From the NCBI GenBank assembly GCA_002342685.1, contig DDQN01000089.1, positions 1 through 64,000 on the forward strand: DNA of 64,000 bases, given 5' to 3'. Positions 25,259 to 34,355 of the stretch are shown piece by piece; position 1 is the stretch's first letter, and each line of letters opens with the position of its first letter. The stretch is from Vibrio sp. UBA2441. GTDB lineage: Bacteria > Pseudomonadota > Gammaproteobacteria > Enterobacterales > Vibrionaceae. The position numbers and the translations under genes are program-made. The notes beneath the pieces are model-generated. The model saw only the letters and a program-made list of their open reading frames with translations. It made no database searches and was not told the origin of the DNA.

Positions 25259-26683
25259 ATGCAAAGCGAAAATCAACCTACCTTCTTCTGGTTTGACTAT
25301 GAAACCTGGGGCGTAAATCCTGCTACTGACAGGCCATCTCAATTCGCAGGTGTCCGAACGGATATGGATTTTAATATCATCGGTGAACCATTAGTTATTT
25401 ATTGCCAGCCTCCTAGTGACTATTTACCATCGCCTGAAGCGGCTTTGATCACCCGCATCACTCCTCAAAAAACAGTACAGCAGGGTTTGCCAGAGCCCGA
25501 GTTTATAAAACGTATTCATGACGAACTTTCCAAGCCAAATACAACCAGCCTTGGCTATAACAGTATTCGTTTCGATGATGAAGTAACCCGGTACACGTTA
25601 TATAGAAATTTTTATGACCCATACGCCTGGAGCTGGAAAAACGGTAACTCACGCTGGGACTTGTTAGATGTGATGCGAACTTGTTTTGCACTTCGCCCAG
25701 AAGGAATAGAGTGGCCTACCGATGATGAAGGCAAGCCCAGCTTCAAACTTGAAAAGCTATCGGTTGCCAATGGTATCGAACATGAAAATGCGCATGATGC
25801 AATGGCGGACGTTATAGCAACAATCGAGCTGGCAAAAAAACTAAAGGCCGCTCAACCAAAGTTGTTTGACTACTTATATAGCATGCGCAATAAACGTAAG
25901 ATAAATGAATTGGTCGATATCGTAAATATGACACCGCTAGTTCATGTCTCTGGCATGTTAGGTGTGGGTTGCTCAAATACTACTTGGGTTGTACCAATGG
26001 CTTGGCACCCTACCAATCAGAATGCGGCGATCATGGTTAATCTGGCAATGGACCCTCGCCCATTATTAGAATTGGATGCCGACACCATCCGCGAACGTCT
26101 ATACACAAAACGAGATGAACTTGCTGATGATGAGCTCCCTATTCCCGTCAAACTGGTCCATATCAATAAATGTCCAATACTGGCGCCCGCAAAAACATTA
26201 ACCGCTGAAAATGCACAGCGCATAGGCATTGATAGAGAACAATGCCTCAAGAACCTTGCACTACTAAAGCAGCATCCAGAAATTCGCGAAAAACTGATAA
26301 CCTTATACGCGACTGAACGAGAATACGGTGAGAGTGATAATGTTGATAGCCAGCTATATAGTGGTTTTTTCACGCCGTCCGATCGTACCGCAATGGATAT
26401 TATTCTTGAGACAGCACCAGAAAATTTATCACAGCTTGATATCACTTTTAGCGACTCAAGAATTGAGCCCTTATTGTTTCGATATCGTGCACGACATTTT
26501 CCGCATACGCTGAGCGAAACAGAGCAGAGACAATGGGCTGCACATTGTCGGGATTATTTCGAGACCCGGCTTCCCGATTACATGCTGAATCTGGAAAATC
26601 TCGTCAGTAAAAATGAAAGCGATGAGAAAAAAATAGCCATCTTGAAATCCATTTACCATTATGTAGAGAAGCTTGTTTCTTAA
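25259..26683 (+). CDS. sbcB: Exodeoxyribonuclease I
   Basis: 474 residues. The DEDD exonuclease core is clear: FFWFDYETWG (metal Asp and Glu), GYNSIRFDDEVTRYTLYRNF, and HDAMADVIATIELAK. The SH3-like and helical C-terminal ExoI regions follow. It digests single-stranded DNA 3' to 5' in recombination and mismatch repair. Length is as in E. coli. The following lrgA-like gene starts 2 bases after its stop, implying one transcript. Confidence 0.95.
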   Translation: MQSENQPTFFWFDYETWGVNPATDRPSQFAGVRTDMDFNIIGEPLVIYCQPPSDYLPSPEAALITRITPQKTVQQGLPEPEFIKRIHDELSKPNTTSLGYNSIRFDDEVTRYTLYRNFYDPYAWSWKNGNSRWDLLDVMRTCFALRPEGIEWPTDDEGKPSFKLEKLSVANGIEHENAHDAMADVIATIELAKKLKAAQPKLFDYLYSMRNKRKINELVDIVNMTPLVHVSGMLGVGCSNTTWVVPMAWHPTNQNAAIMVNLAMDPRPLLELDADTIRERLYTKRDELADDELPIPVKLVHINKCPILAPAKTLTAENAQRIGIDREQCLKNLALLKQHPEIREKLITLYATEREYGESDNVDSQLYSGFFTPSDRTAMDIILETAPENLSQLDITFSDSRIEPLLFRYRARHFPHTLSETEQRQWAAHCRDYFETRLPDYMLNLENLVSKNESDEKKIAILKSIYHYVEKLVS

Positions 26684-26685
26684 AA

Positions 26686-27048
26686 ATGACAAATAAACTG
26701 ATCCGTTACATTACCTCCCTTGCCATTATATTAATCGCGCTTGGGCTGGGGACACTCACCCAGCAATTCCTGCATTTAGCCATACCCGGTAGTGTTATTG
26801 GCATGCTATTGCTGTTTTTTGCGCTAGCTTCTGGTCTGGTCAAGCCTGAGTGGGTTAAGCCGTCATCTAGCCTATTTATCCGTTATATGATTTTGTTGTT
26901 TATTCCTATTAGTGTCGGACTAATGGAACATTTTGATCTTTTAATTGAAAACGCAATCACCATATTGGCGAGTACTATGGGGGCTACATTCATTGTGATC
27001 ATAGGTCTCAGCTCATTGCTTGAACGCATACTGGTGGGTAAAAAATGA
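26686..27048 (+). CDS. CidA/LrgA (YohJ)-family membrane protein
   Basis: 120 residues, about four membrane segments (SLAIILIALGLGTLTQQFL, GSVIGMLLLFFALASGL, YMILLFIPISVGLMEHF, TILASTMGATFIVIIGLSSL). Holin-like small membrane protein that works with the LrgB-like partner in murein hydrolase control, or export of small metabolites such as pyruvate. It starts right after sbcB and overlaps the next gene by ATGA. Confidence 0.88.
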   Translation: MTNKLIRYITSLAIILIALGLGTLTQQFLHLAIPGSVIGMLLLFFALASGLVKPEWVKPSSSLFIRYMILLFIPISVGLMEHFDLLIENAITILASTMGATFIVIIGLSSLLERILVGKK

Positions 27049-27725
27049 TTTGGGTACTGCTAACCTTGCTTACATTCATATTAGCCCGATTTATCAGTGC
27101 TAAGTTAAATCACGCGCTAGCAAACCCACTTCTAATTAGTATCATTATTATTATTCCTATACTTCTGATTTTAGATATTCCGTATGCTCAATATAATGCA
27201 GACAACCAGTGGTTCACTTACTTGCTCCAACCCGCAGTCGTCGCTTTGGCGCTCCCGCTATACGAGCAGCTTCCGCAAATCAAAGCAAACTGGAAAATTA
27301 TTTTTCTTGCCTGTGGCATAGGCAGTGCGTTCTCAATGCTAACGGCATCATTCATCGCTGTATTGTTAGACGCTGATTTAACGTTAGTCGCCAGTATCAT
27401 GGGGAAGTCAGTAACAACGCCAATTGCAATGGAGGTATCTAGTCATCTTGGTGGTGAGCCTGCAATCGCAGCTATTATGGTTTTACTCGTTGGCGTTTTC
27501 GGTGCTGTGTTTGCCTATCCCATTTATAATTTAATAGGTATTACCCATCCGATCGCAAAAGGATTAACCATGGGCACTGTATCCCATGCGTTAGGGACAG
27601 CAACCTGTGTAGAAAAAGACCATCGTGATGCGGCATTTAGTTCGCTCGCGCTTGTTTTGTGTGGAGTCATCACATCAATTCTTGCACCGGCTATTTTTGC
27701 CCTTGTCCTCTGGTTCTACCAATAA
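27045..27725 (+). CDS. LrgB (YohK)-family membrane protein
   Basis: 226 residues, 6-8 membrane segments, with the family's conserved glycine-rich blocks (MGKSVTTPIAMEVSSHLGG, MGTVSHALGTATCVEKD). Partner of the CidA/LrgA protein, translationally coupled by a 4-base overlap. In E. coli the homologous yohJK pair also lies next to cdd, and the same order holds here. Confidence 0.9.
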   Translation: MIWVLLTLLTFILARFISAKLNHALANPLLISIIIIIPILLILDIPYAQYNADNQWFTYLLQPAVVALALPLYEQLPQIKANWKIIFLACGIGSAFSMLTASFIAVLLDADLTLVASIMGKSVTTPIAMEVSSHLGGEPAIAAIMVLLVGVFGAVFAYPIYNLIGITHPIAKGLTMGTVSHALGTATCVEKDHRDAAFSSLALVLCGVITSILAPAIFALVLWFYQ

Positions 27726-27954
27726 GGGAAGCCTTTATTCTGAATAATCGACCTGATTCAATACTGTTCCTCTACCGATGAATAATTTTTGTATCATTAC
27801 CTCATTTCGCTAACCTAAAGATAAAAATATCGGCATTACAGATCCACGAATTTCTATCACTCTCAACTTACGCCCTTATCGAGAACATGCGCAATCCTTT
27901 GCGAATGTGACCTCACTCTATTTATGAAACATGAAATTCATTTGCACTCAAACG

Positions 27955-27970
27955 TGGGATCTGCGTCACG
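27955..27970 (+). promoter_or_regulatory. Putative CRP site upstream of cdd
   Basis: TGGGA-TCTGCG-TCACG matches the CRP consensus TGTGA-N6-TCACA at 8 of 10 core bases, 55 bases before cdd. A half-site TGTGA lies at about 27906. In E. coli cdd is controlled by CRP and CytR, which supports the reading. Confidence 0.45.
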
Positions 27971-28024
27971 GATATTAGTTTCTATCTCTCTAAAATAAAA
28001 TTAATGCTTAATAAAGGATTCGCT

Positions 28025-28912
28025 ATGAACTCACGATTAAAAACGGCGTTAAAAGAGGCCCCCTCTCAAATCGCTCCGTATTTGCAACAAATTTTTACTG
28101 CAGATGATTTTAATGCCACTATTTCATCTCAGCAATTTGATGAACTGCTGACTATCTCCGGCTTTAAAGATAATGAGCTTCGTGTAGCGTTGCTTCCTTT
28201 CGCTGCAGCGTTTTCGTATGCGCCTATTTCCAATTTTTACGTTGGTTCTGTCGTCCGTGGGCTATCGGGTCGTATCTATTTTGGCGCAAACATGGAACTT
28301 ATCGGCGCTCAGCTAGGACAGACCGTTCACGCTGAACAAGCCGGGATCAGCCATGCGTGGATGAAGGGCGAGAAAGGTGTTAAAGACATCACTATCAACT
28401 ACAGCCCTTGTGGCCACTGTCGTCAGTTTATGAACGAGCTCACAACAGCAAATGATATGATTGTTCAGCTTCCAGAAAGAAGCGAAATGACACTGCAGCA
28501 ATATCTTCCTGAGTCATTTGGTCCTAAGGATCTTGATATAGAGAAGCGCTTAATGGACGATTCTCGACTGACTTATTCAACAGAAGCATGTGAACCGTTG
28601 GTCGCGAAAGCAATAACCGCGCTAAACATGAGTCACTCCCCCTATACGCAAAACTATAGTGGTATCGCTATAGAGTTAAAAGATGGTTCCGTTTATTCGG
28701 GTGCGTACGCAGAAAATGCCGCATTCAACCCAAGCTTACCCCCTCTTCAAGTTGCATTAATCCAAATAATGATGGCAGGAAAATCATTCGAAGAGATCAA
28801 GTCAGCTGCTCTTGCTGAGCTGTCAACGGGTAAAATCAGCCACCTTGCCTGTACTCAATCCACATTAGACGTTATTGACTCAGACATTCCGCTAAGCTAT
28901 TTAGCTATTTAG
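28025..28912 (+). CDS. cdd: Cytidine deaminase
   Basis: 295 residues from ATG 28025, with AAAGGA about 6 bases upstream; an earlier ATG at 28004 lacks this. The zinc site is intact: VHAEQAGISHAW (His, catalytic Glu) and SPCGHCRQF (two Cys). The C-terminal half repeats the fold without zinc ligands, as in the E. coli dimeric enzyme. It converts cytidine and deoxycytidine to uridine and deoxyuridine. The stop codon falls inside an 8-bp tandem repeat. Confidence 0.95.
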   Translation: MNSRLKTALKEAPSQIAPYLQQIFTADDFNATISSQQFDELLTISGFKDNELRVALLPFAAAFSYAPISNFYVGSVVRGLSGRIYFGANMELIGAQLGQTVHAEQAGISHAWMKGEKGVKDITINYSPCGHCRQFMNELTTANDMIVQLPERSEMTLQQYLPESFGPKDLDIEKRLMDDSRLTYSTEACEPLVAKAITALNMSHSPYTQNYSGIAIELKDGSVYSGAYAENAAFNPSLPPLQVALIQIMMAGKSFEEIKSAALAELSTGKISHLACTQSTLDVIDSDIPLSYLAI

Positions 28913-28932
28913 CTATTTAGCTATTTAGCTAT
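28895..28932. repeat. Tandem octamer repeat across the cdd stop codon
   Basis: AGCTATTT is repeated 4.75 times without mismatch from 28895 to 28932. The first copies encode the last residues of Cdd (SYLAI) and contain the stop; the rest is untranslated. Copy-number change would not affect the protein beyond its last residues. Confidence 0.95.
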
Positions 28933-28939
28933 GCATCAC

Positions 28940-28971
28940 AAAAGGCTTTGATATGTTCGAAGCCTTTTTTT
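28940..28971 (+). terminator. Intrinsic terminator after cdd
   Basis: Stem AAAAGGCTT (28940-28948) / AAGCCTTTT (28960-28968) with a T-run, right after the octamer repeat. Confidence 0.85.
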
Positions 28972-28981
28972 ATTAATTTCA

Positions 28982-29019
28982 ACGCAAACGTTTGCGTTAC
29001 TTATTCAAATCAGTATGAT
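28982..29019 (+). promoter_or_regulatory. PurR operator and promoter of purT
   Basis: ACGCAAACGTTTGCGT at 28982-28997 is a perfect 16-bp palindrome identical to the PurR consensus. It overlaps a -35 box TTGCGT (28992-28997), followed after 16 bases by -10 TATGAT (29014-29019). PurR with hypoxanthine or guanine bound should block RNA polymerase directly. Confidence 0.92.
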
Positions 29020-29051
29020 TCGCTCAAGTTTGCTAAATTGAAGGAATTGTC

Positions 29052-30230
29052 ATGTTTGGAACCGCCACTTGTGAAGGATCAACCCGAGTATTATTGCTTG
29101 GCTCCGGAGAACTAGGAAAAGAAGTCGCTATTGAGTGTCAACGACTCGGTTTGGACGTCATTGCCTGTGATCGTTACCCTAATGCACCAGCGATGCAAAT
29201 TGCTCAAAAAAGTTATGTGTTTGATATGCTCGATGGAGAAGCACTTAAAGCGGTTATCAAAAAAGAATCCCCACATTATATCGTTCCTGAAATAGAGGCT
29301 ATTGCAACTGATACGCTCGTCGAGCTAGAGTCACAAGGATTAAATGTGGTTCCAACAGCTAAAGCCACTCAGCTTACAATGGATCGTGAAGGGATCCGTC
29401 GTCTCGCTGCAGAGGACTTATCACTGCCCACTTCTCCTTACCAATTTTGTGACCAATTTGAACAATTTGAACAAGCCATAAATGCCATTGGAATGCCCTG
29501 TGTCGTCAAACCCGTAATGAGCTCATCAGGCAAAGGACAAAGTGTTATAAAGCGCACTCAAGACATACAAACAGCCTGGAATTATGCACAGGAAGGCGGC
29601 CGAGCAGGTGCAGGCAGAGTCATAGTAGAAGGCTTTGTAGACTTTGACTATGAAATTACATTATTGACCGTGCGTGCGGTTGATGGTGTTCATTTCTGTC
29701 AACCGATTGGTCATAGGCAAGAAGATGGTGACTATCGCGAATCATGGCAACCTCAATGCATGTCAAAGCAGGCTTTGCATGCTGCCCAGCAAATCGCCGA
29801 GAAGGCAGTCAATGCACTTGGAGGTTATGGTCTGTTCGGTGTGGAACTATTCATTAAAGGCGATAGTGTTATATTTAGTGAAGTATCCCCCCGCCCGCAT
29901 GATACTGGAATGGTCACGTTAATATCTCAAGAACTTTCAGAATTTGCATTACATGTGAGAGCTTTTTTAGGGCTACCCATTGGTGGCATCACTCAGTTCG
30001 GGCCTTCGGCATCAGCCGTTATACTAGGTGAAGGACAATCTAAAAACATCCAATACAGTGGGCTATCAGAAGCACTAACTCTGCCTCAAACACAGGTTCG
30101 TTTATTTGGAAAACCCGAGATAGACGGCCAGCGTCGATTAGGTGTCGCATTAACGACCCGAGAGACACTGTCCAGTGCTGTTGAAGATGCGGTGTTATCG
30201 GCAAGCAAAGTGACTATTCATTATCAGTAA
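29052..30230 (+). CDS. purT: Formate-dependent phosphoribosylglycinamide formyltransferase 2
   Basis: 392 residues. N-terminal LLLGSGELGKEVAIE, then the ATP-grasp domain (MPCVVKPVMSSSGKGQSV, VIVEGFVDFDYEITLLTVR, GYGLFGVELFI, FSEVSPRPHDTGMVTLIS). It makes formyl-GAR from GAR, formate and ATP, the folate-independent alternative to PurN. Preceded by a perfect PurR box; single gene. Confidence 0.96.
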   Translation: MFGTATCEGSTRVLLLGSGELGKEVAIECQRLGLDVIACDRYPNAPAMQIAQKSYVFDMLDGEALKAVIKKESPHYIVPEIEAIATDTLVELESQGLNVVPTAKATQLTMDREGIRRLAAEDLSLPTSPYQFCDQFEQFEQAINAIGMPCVVKPVMSSSGKGQSVIKRTQDIQTAWNYAQEGGRAGAGRVIVEGFVDFDYEITLLTVRAVDGVHFCQPIGHRQEDGDYRESWQPQCMSKQALHAAQQIAEKAVNALGGYGLFGVELFIKGDSVIFSEVSPRPHDTGMVTLISQELSEFALHVRAFLGLPIGGITQFGPSASAVILGEGQSKNIQYSGLSEALTLPQTQVRLFGKPEIDGQRRLGVALTTRETLSSAVEDAVLSASKVTIHYQ

Positions 30231-30238
30231 CCTATTTT

Positions 30239-30278
30239 TAAATGCCACCATTTTGTTCAAAAATCGGTGGCATTTTTT
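30239..30278 (+). terminator. Intrinsic terminator after purT
   Basis: Stem AATGCCACC (30241-30249) / GGTGGCATT (30266-30274) followed by TTTT. The loop is 16 bases. Bidirectional use for the convergent tpm gene is possible. Confidence 0.85.
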
Positions 30279-30311
30279 ACCTAAATAAGACAGAAACTAA
30301 GGGGGAGCTGC

Positions 30312-30962
30312 TTATCTATCTTCAATTAACCACACAATTTCAGCAAATCGACTTAATCCTTTTTTAGCGATTTTAGGATGAGACCCGTCGGCTATATCCG
30401 TGTTTAAGCAGGTCACCTTAAACTCACTAAACAGAGACATCACTTCACATTCAGGAACACTAAACGGAGGTCCACTCATTTCTTCTTGGATATAGTCCAA
30501 GGTTACCAACAAAATACGGCCTCCATCAGCTAACAATGTTTTCAACCGATCTACATAGGCTTCACGCATATCCTTAGGCAGCGCTATCAGGGCGGCTCGG
30601 TCATAAATAATATTAGCGTCATCCAATGGAGCGGTAAAAAAATCCCCCGCATAAATTGATAGTTCGTCAAATTGATATAACTCATGATGAGCATCCAATT
30701 GAGTTACCGTTGGAGTGAAAAAATGTTCCGCAAAAAAAGAACGAACCGCAATATTACTGATTTCTACGCCTTGCACCTGTTGATGCTTGTTAGCTAGCCA
30801 GGTAAGGTCTTCACTTTTACCACAAAGTGGTACCAGTACTTTTTCAGTAGCTTTTGGGTTTACGGCGTCCCAAAACTTAATTAAAAGCGGGTTCACATCT
30901 TCCAGATGAAAACCAATCTGGTTTATTGCCCACTTTTTATGCCAAAACTCTCTGTCTTTCAT
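30312..30962 (-). CDS. tpm: Thiopurine S-methyltransferase
   Basis: 216 residues. MKDREFWHKKWAINQIGFHL is the family's opening; the SAM-binding region is VLVPLCGKSEDLTWLA, with VQGVEIS and IYDRAALIALP. Bacterial TPMT homologues methylate thiopurines and selenium or tellurium oxyanions; the natural substrate is unclear. It converges on purT. Confidence 0.94.
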   Translation of the reverse strand: MKDREFWHKKWAINQIGFHLEDVNPLLIKFWDAVNPKATEKVLVPLCGKSEDLTWLANKHQQVQGVEISNIAVRSFFAEHFFTPTVTQLDAHHELYQFDELSIYAGDFFTAPLDDANIIYDRAALIALPKDMREAYVDRLKTLLADGGRILLVTLDYIQEEMSGPPFSVPECEVMSLFSEFKVTCLNTDIADGSHPKIAKKGLSRFAEIVWLIEDR

Positions 30963-31282
30963 AATTCACAATGATTAATAAGGATCTATTTGGGCTAATT
31001 TCCCTTAATAAGGGTTTGATTTCAAGCTTTATATACACACACACCCTCACACTTTCATTCATCTAACAAAAACTGTTCCCTACAGCTAAAAAGCTCTTCG
31101 GCTAGACATTAAAGACGACTCTTAACTCACCATATGTAAATTAATGCAAATTGTGGGTTGGTTTTCTAAAAAATGCCCTAAGATAATACTTATACGCCGA
31201 GAGCGACTCATATAAAGATAGATAAAGCTTAGTTCTTTTTGTTCCCCATTTTACTGAGGATCTATCTACTCTAGGAGTTTAA
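30963..31282. promoter_or_regulatory. Divergent intergenic region, tpm / relV
   Basis: 320 AT-rich bases that must hold both promoters. AGATAATACT near 31181-31190 may be part of a promoter for the right-hand gene, but I see no convincing -35. CTAGGAG (31271-31277) is the relV ribosome-binding site. No further ORF or RNA gene seen. Confidence 0.4.
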
Positions 31283-32053
31283 ATGAGCGTATTTCTGCGA
31301 ACCCTTTTAACTATGTTAGTACTTAGCCGTACACCGGCTTTTGCTGCAACAACGCAAATTACTCAGGATCAACCTGCCCGAAAGCAAACCCAAGACCAAG
31401 TCAATCCACAGCTATTTAAACATAGCTTAAGTGGCTTATATGGGATCGAATCCTTCAAGCTGAATGTGAATCAACCTTATAACAATTTCAAACAGCTTTA
31501 TAGTCAGTCTCTGATAGCACAAAAAGAGTTGGAAACCATTTGTCAAAGTACTGCGTTATTATCCAACGCGCAACCGCTCTTTTCTGGCGTAAAATCCAAA
31601 CAACGTGCTCAAGAAAAAATTAGACTCGACCTAAATGGTGACAATCGAAAAATTACAGATATAGCCAGAGCCACGATTCTTGCACATGACATAGACGGCT
31701 TAGTCACCGCATATGAAAATCTAAATAAACAAACCAAGATTCTTGGCGTGAAAAATAGATTCAAGACCCCTGCTCCCTCAGGCTATCGAGATTTAAACCT
31801 CTTGGTCGAACTGCCTGACACAAAAATTATTGCAGAAGTCCAACTGCATTTATCAGAGATAGAAAAAGTAAAAAGTGGTCCAGAGCATGATCTTTATGAA
31901 ATAATTCAAGGTATTGAACGAAGAGCAAGCGCAGAAAGTCGGGAGCTTAACGAGATAGAAACAACCAAAATTACTAACTTAAGACGTGAATCACATGAGT
32001 TATATCGCTTGGCTTGGCAGCCATATATAACAACTAACCTAAAAGCGGCGTAA
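31283..32053 (+). CDS. relV: Small alarmone synthetase RelV
   Basis: 256 residues. The RelA/SpoT synthetase-type core spans about 95-215: SGVKSK (Lys104), ITDIARATI (Asp126, Arg129), ENLN (Leu147), SGYRDLNLLVEL and AEVQLHL (Glu185). These line up, with a constant offset of 3, with residues I recall as essential in V. cholerae RelV (K107, D129, R132, L150, E188). It should make (p)ppGpp from ATP and GTP or GDP. No hydrolase domain. The start is well supported (AGGAG before ATG 31283), yet the first ~21 residues look like a signal peptide ending AFA. Neighbours tpm and ihfA agree with the Vibrio relV locus. Confidence 0.88.
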   Translation: MSVFLRTLLTMLVLSRTPAFAATTQITQDQPARKQTQDQVNPQLFKHSLSGLYGIESFKLNVNQPYNNFKQLYSQSLIAQKELETICQSTALLSNAQPLFSGVKSKQRAQEKIRLDLNGDNRKITDIARATILAHDIDGLVTAYENLNKQTKILGVKNRFKTPAPSGYRDLNLLVELPDTKIIAEVQLHLSEIEKVKSGPEHDLYEIIQGIERRASAESRELNEIETTKITNLRRESHELYRLAWQPYITTNLKAA

Positions 32054-32092
32054 AACTCAATGCTCAAGTGACTATTTCAATAAAAGAAGATT

Positions 32093-32121
32093 AAAAAGAC
32101 CACGCTTTGCGTGGTCTTTTT
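32093..32121. terminator. Bidirectional intrinsic terminator between relV and ihfA
   Basis: Perfect 13-bp stem AAAAAGACCACGC (32093-32105) / GCGTGGTCTTTTT (32109-32121), loop TTT, between convergent relV and ihfA. Confidence 0.92.
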
Positions 32122-32127
32122 AATTGG

Positions 32128-32424
32128 TTATTTTTCGAATTTTATATTTTCAACCCGAGCTTTCAGTTTTTGCCCTGGGCGGAAAGTAACCACACGTCGA
32201 GCTGTAATTGGAATGTCTTCACCAGTTTTTGGATTTCGACCTGGTCTTTCACTTTTTTCTCTTAAATCGAAATTACCAAATCCAGAAAGCTTAACTTGTT
32301 CGCCACTTTCGAGAGCCTGACGAATTTCTTCGAAAAATACTTCAACCGTTTCCTTGGCATCCCGTTTACTATATCCAAGTTTCTCAAACAGGTTCTCAGC
32401 CAAATCGGCCTTTGTAAGCGCCAT
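32128..32424 (-). CDS. ihfA: Integration host factor subunit alpha
   Basis: 98 residues from ATG 32424, with GAGGGAAG 5-6 bases upstream; the frame open to 32454 lacks support. MALTKADLAENLFEKLGYSK and the beta-arm region RNPKTGEDIPITARRVVTF identify IHF-alpha. With IhfB it bends DNA at specific sites. In E. coli ihfA is the last gene of the pheST operon; here glgC and 1.9 kb separate it from pheT, so it needs its own promoter. Confidence 0.96.
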   Translation of the reverse strand: MALTKADLAENLFEKLGYSKRDAKETVEVFFEEIRQALESGEQVKLSGFGNFDLREKSERPGRNPKTGEDIPITARRVVTFRPGQKLKARVENIKFEK

Positions 32425-33072
32425 AAAAACTTCCCTCAAAGCTGTGTTAAACATTGTTGCAATAATGCAACGCCAAATCGTTATTTAGAAACCGATAGCT
32501 ATTATCGGCGACATCAAGTGAAGTGTATGCCAACCTTATGATTTTCGCCAATATTTTTATTTTAAAATTCGACAGAATTGTCATTAAAAGGCAAAGTAAC
32601 ACCATCCACACCCATTAAATATAAAGATTTAGTTACAATATTGTCATTAAAAGCATAATAAAACACTAATATAAGGCCAATTTCAGCATAAAAAACCACA
32701 CCTGCTTTTTTGTGACAAATTTTAATTTTTTTCAATTAATTCATGATCTTGCATATGTCTTTACACCCATTTTGACTCATGATACAAAAGTACGGAAGCT
32801 TCATACCTTTATGTGACTGTAATTATGAAACCCTACACACTGCTCACTATTCATACAATTAATATAAGTTTTTCTTTTATTGGTCATTTGATTTTAGTGA
32901 TACAACTCATAAACACAGCAAAGATCACTGCTTTCTTACCATTAAGTGACGGAATCCACATTGAAGTATAAGTATTCGTAGTAATTTATTGATAGGTAGT
33001 GTCTAGCCCCCTCGGTAACACAATTAGACAACTATCTTAACTATTACAAACTATCTATAAGGCTTTAAATTT
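32425..33072. promoter_or_regulatory. Long AT-rich regulatory region between ihfA and glgC
   Basis: 648 bases with no supportable gene. The 14-base direct repeat ATTGTCATTAAAAG occurs at 32577-32590 and 32640-32653, exactly 63 bases apart (about six helical turns). The region holds the divergent promoters of ihfA and glgC. It is strongly A/T-rich and lacks obvious hairpins. Confidence 0.55.
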
Positions 33073-34326
33073 ATGTCAAGTAACAACTATTCGCATGCCG
33101 ATACCAACAAACTTGTTCGTGAAACAAGTGCACTTATTCTGGCTGGTGGCAAAGGAACTCGATTAAAGGGATTGACAAATAATAATGCGAAGCCAGCCGT
33201 ATCGTTTGGCGGCAAGTTTCGTATTATTGATTTCACATTATCTAACTGTATTAACTCTGGCATTAGACGTGTAGGTGTATTAACTCAATATATGGCTCAA
33301 GATCTCATTGACCATTTACAAGCAGGCTGGCAAATCCTTTCTCCAGCTATGGGGGAAGGTGTAAATATAGTACCAGCGCAACAAAGGACAGGAGAAAGCT
33401 GGTATAGAGGTACCGCAGATGCTGTGTACCAAAACTTAGATTTGATCCGCAGACAACGCTCAAAGCAAGTTCTAATACTAGGTGGTGACCATATTTATAA
33501 AATGGACTACTCTCGTATGCTGAACTTCCATGTAGAGAATAACGCCGCAGTTACCGTAGCTTGCATTCACAAACCTATCGAAGAAGCTTCTTCTTTTGGT
33601 GTTATGGGTATTGATGAAACAGGAGAAATAAAAACTTTTGTTGAAAAACCTGAAAATCCAATGTCTGACCCAAGTGATCCAACCCAAGCTTTGGTTTCGA
33701 TGGGCATTTATATTTTTAACACCGACTTATTAGAAAAAGAGCTGGTAAATGCGCTAGAAAATCCTGAGTATAACCACGATTTTGGTCACAATATTATCCC
33801 AGGGTTACTTGGTCGACATAACGTGTTCGGTTATGTTTTCACTGAAGATGGACACCCGGAAAAAACCGCATACTGGCGTGATGTAGGTAACTTGGACGAG
33901 TATTATGCAGCAACAATGGATCTATTATCTCCCGATCCTGAATTAGACTTGTACTCTCACTACTGGCCTATCCTTACCAATCAAAAACAGCGTCCTGGTG
34001 TAAAGTTTGTGTTTAACGACGAAGGCCGTCAAGGTTATGCCGTTGACTCCGTTCTAGCCGCTGGAGCCATTGTTTCCGGTGCTGCGATTAATCACTCTCT
34101 TATCTCTGTTGACGTTGTTGTTCACAGCTATGCTGAGGTTAAAGACTCTATATTATTGCCAAACTGTGATATTGCCAGAAATTGCAGACTTAACCGCGTT
34201 ATCGTCGGTGAAGGCTGTCATATTCCTGAAGGAACTGTCATTGGAGAAAACCCAGAAGAAGATAAGAAAAAATACACGGTGACTGAAAATGGCATCATAC
34301 TGGTAACATCAGAAATGTTTGAATAA
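33073..34326 (+). CDS. glgC: Glucose-1-phosphate adenylyltransferase
   Basis: 417 residues. Nucleotide-binding LILAGGKGTRLKGLT, KPAVSFGGKFRIIDF, the catalytic-region Asp in LILGGDHIYKMDY, and FVEKPENP for glucose-1-phosphate binding; the C-terminal left-handed beta-helix follows. It makes ADP-glucose, the committed step of glycogen synthesis. No other glg gene is adjacent. It sits on the plus strand between ihfA and pheT, which are minus-strand. Confidence 0.95.
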   Translation: MSSNNYSHADTNKLVRETSALILAGGKGTRLKGLTNNNAKPAVSFGGKFRIIDFTLSNCINSGIRRVGVLTQYMAQDLIDHLQAGWQILSPAMGEGVNIVPAQQRTGESWYRGTADAVYQNLDLIRRQRSKQVLILGGDHIYKMDYSRMLNFHVENNAAVTVACIHKPIEEASSFGVMGIDETGEIKTFVEKPENPMSDPSDPTQALVSMGIYIFNTDLLEKELVNALENPEYNHDFGHNIIPGLLGRHNVFGYVFTEDGHPEKTAYWRDVGNLDEYYAATMDLLSPDPELDLYSHYWPILTNQKQRPGVKFVFNDEGRQGYAVDSVLAAGAIVSGAAINHSLISVDVVVHSYAEVKDSILLPNCDIARNCRLNRVIVGEGCHIPEGTVIGENPEEDKKKYTVTENGIILVTSEMFE

Positions 34327-34355
34327 CTAAATCTTATTTAAAACAGGACATAAAT

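Noticed and set aside
28982..28997. Palindrome ACGCAAACGTTTGCGT considered as a mobile-element end or recombination site
   Set aside because: It is the exact PurR consensus and lies in the purT promoter; no element borders are present.
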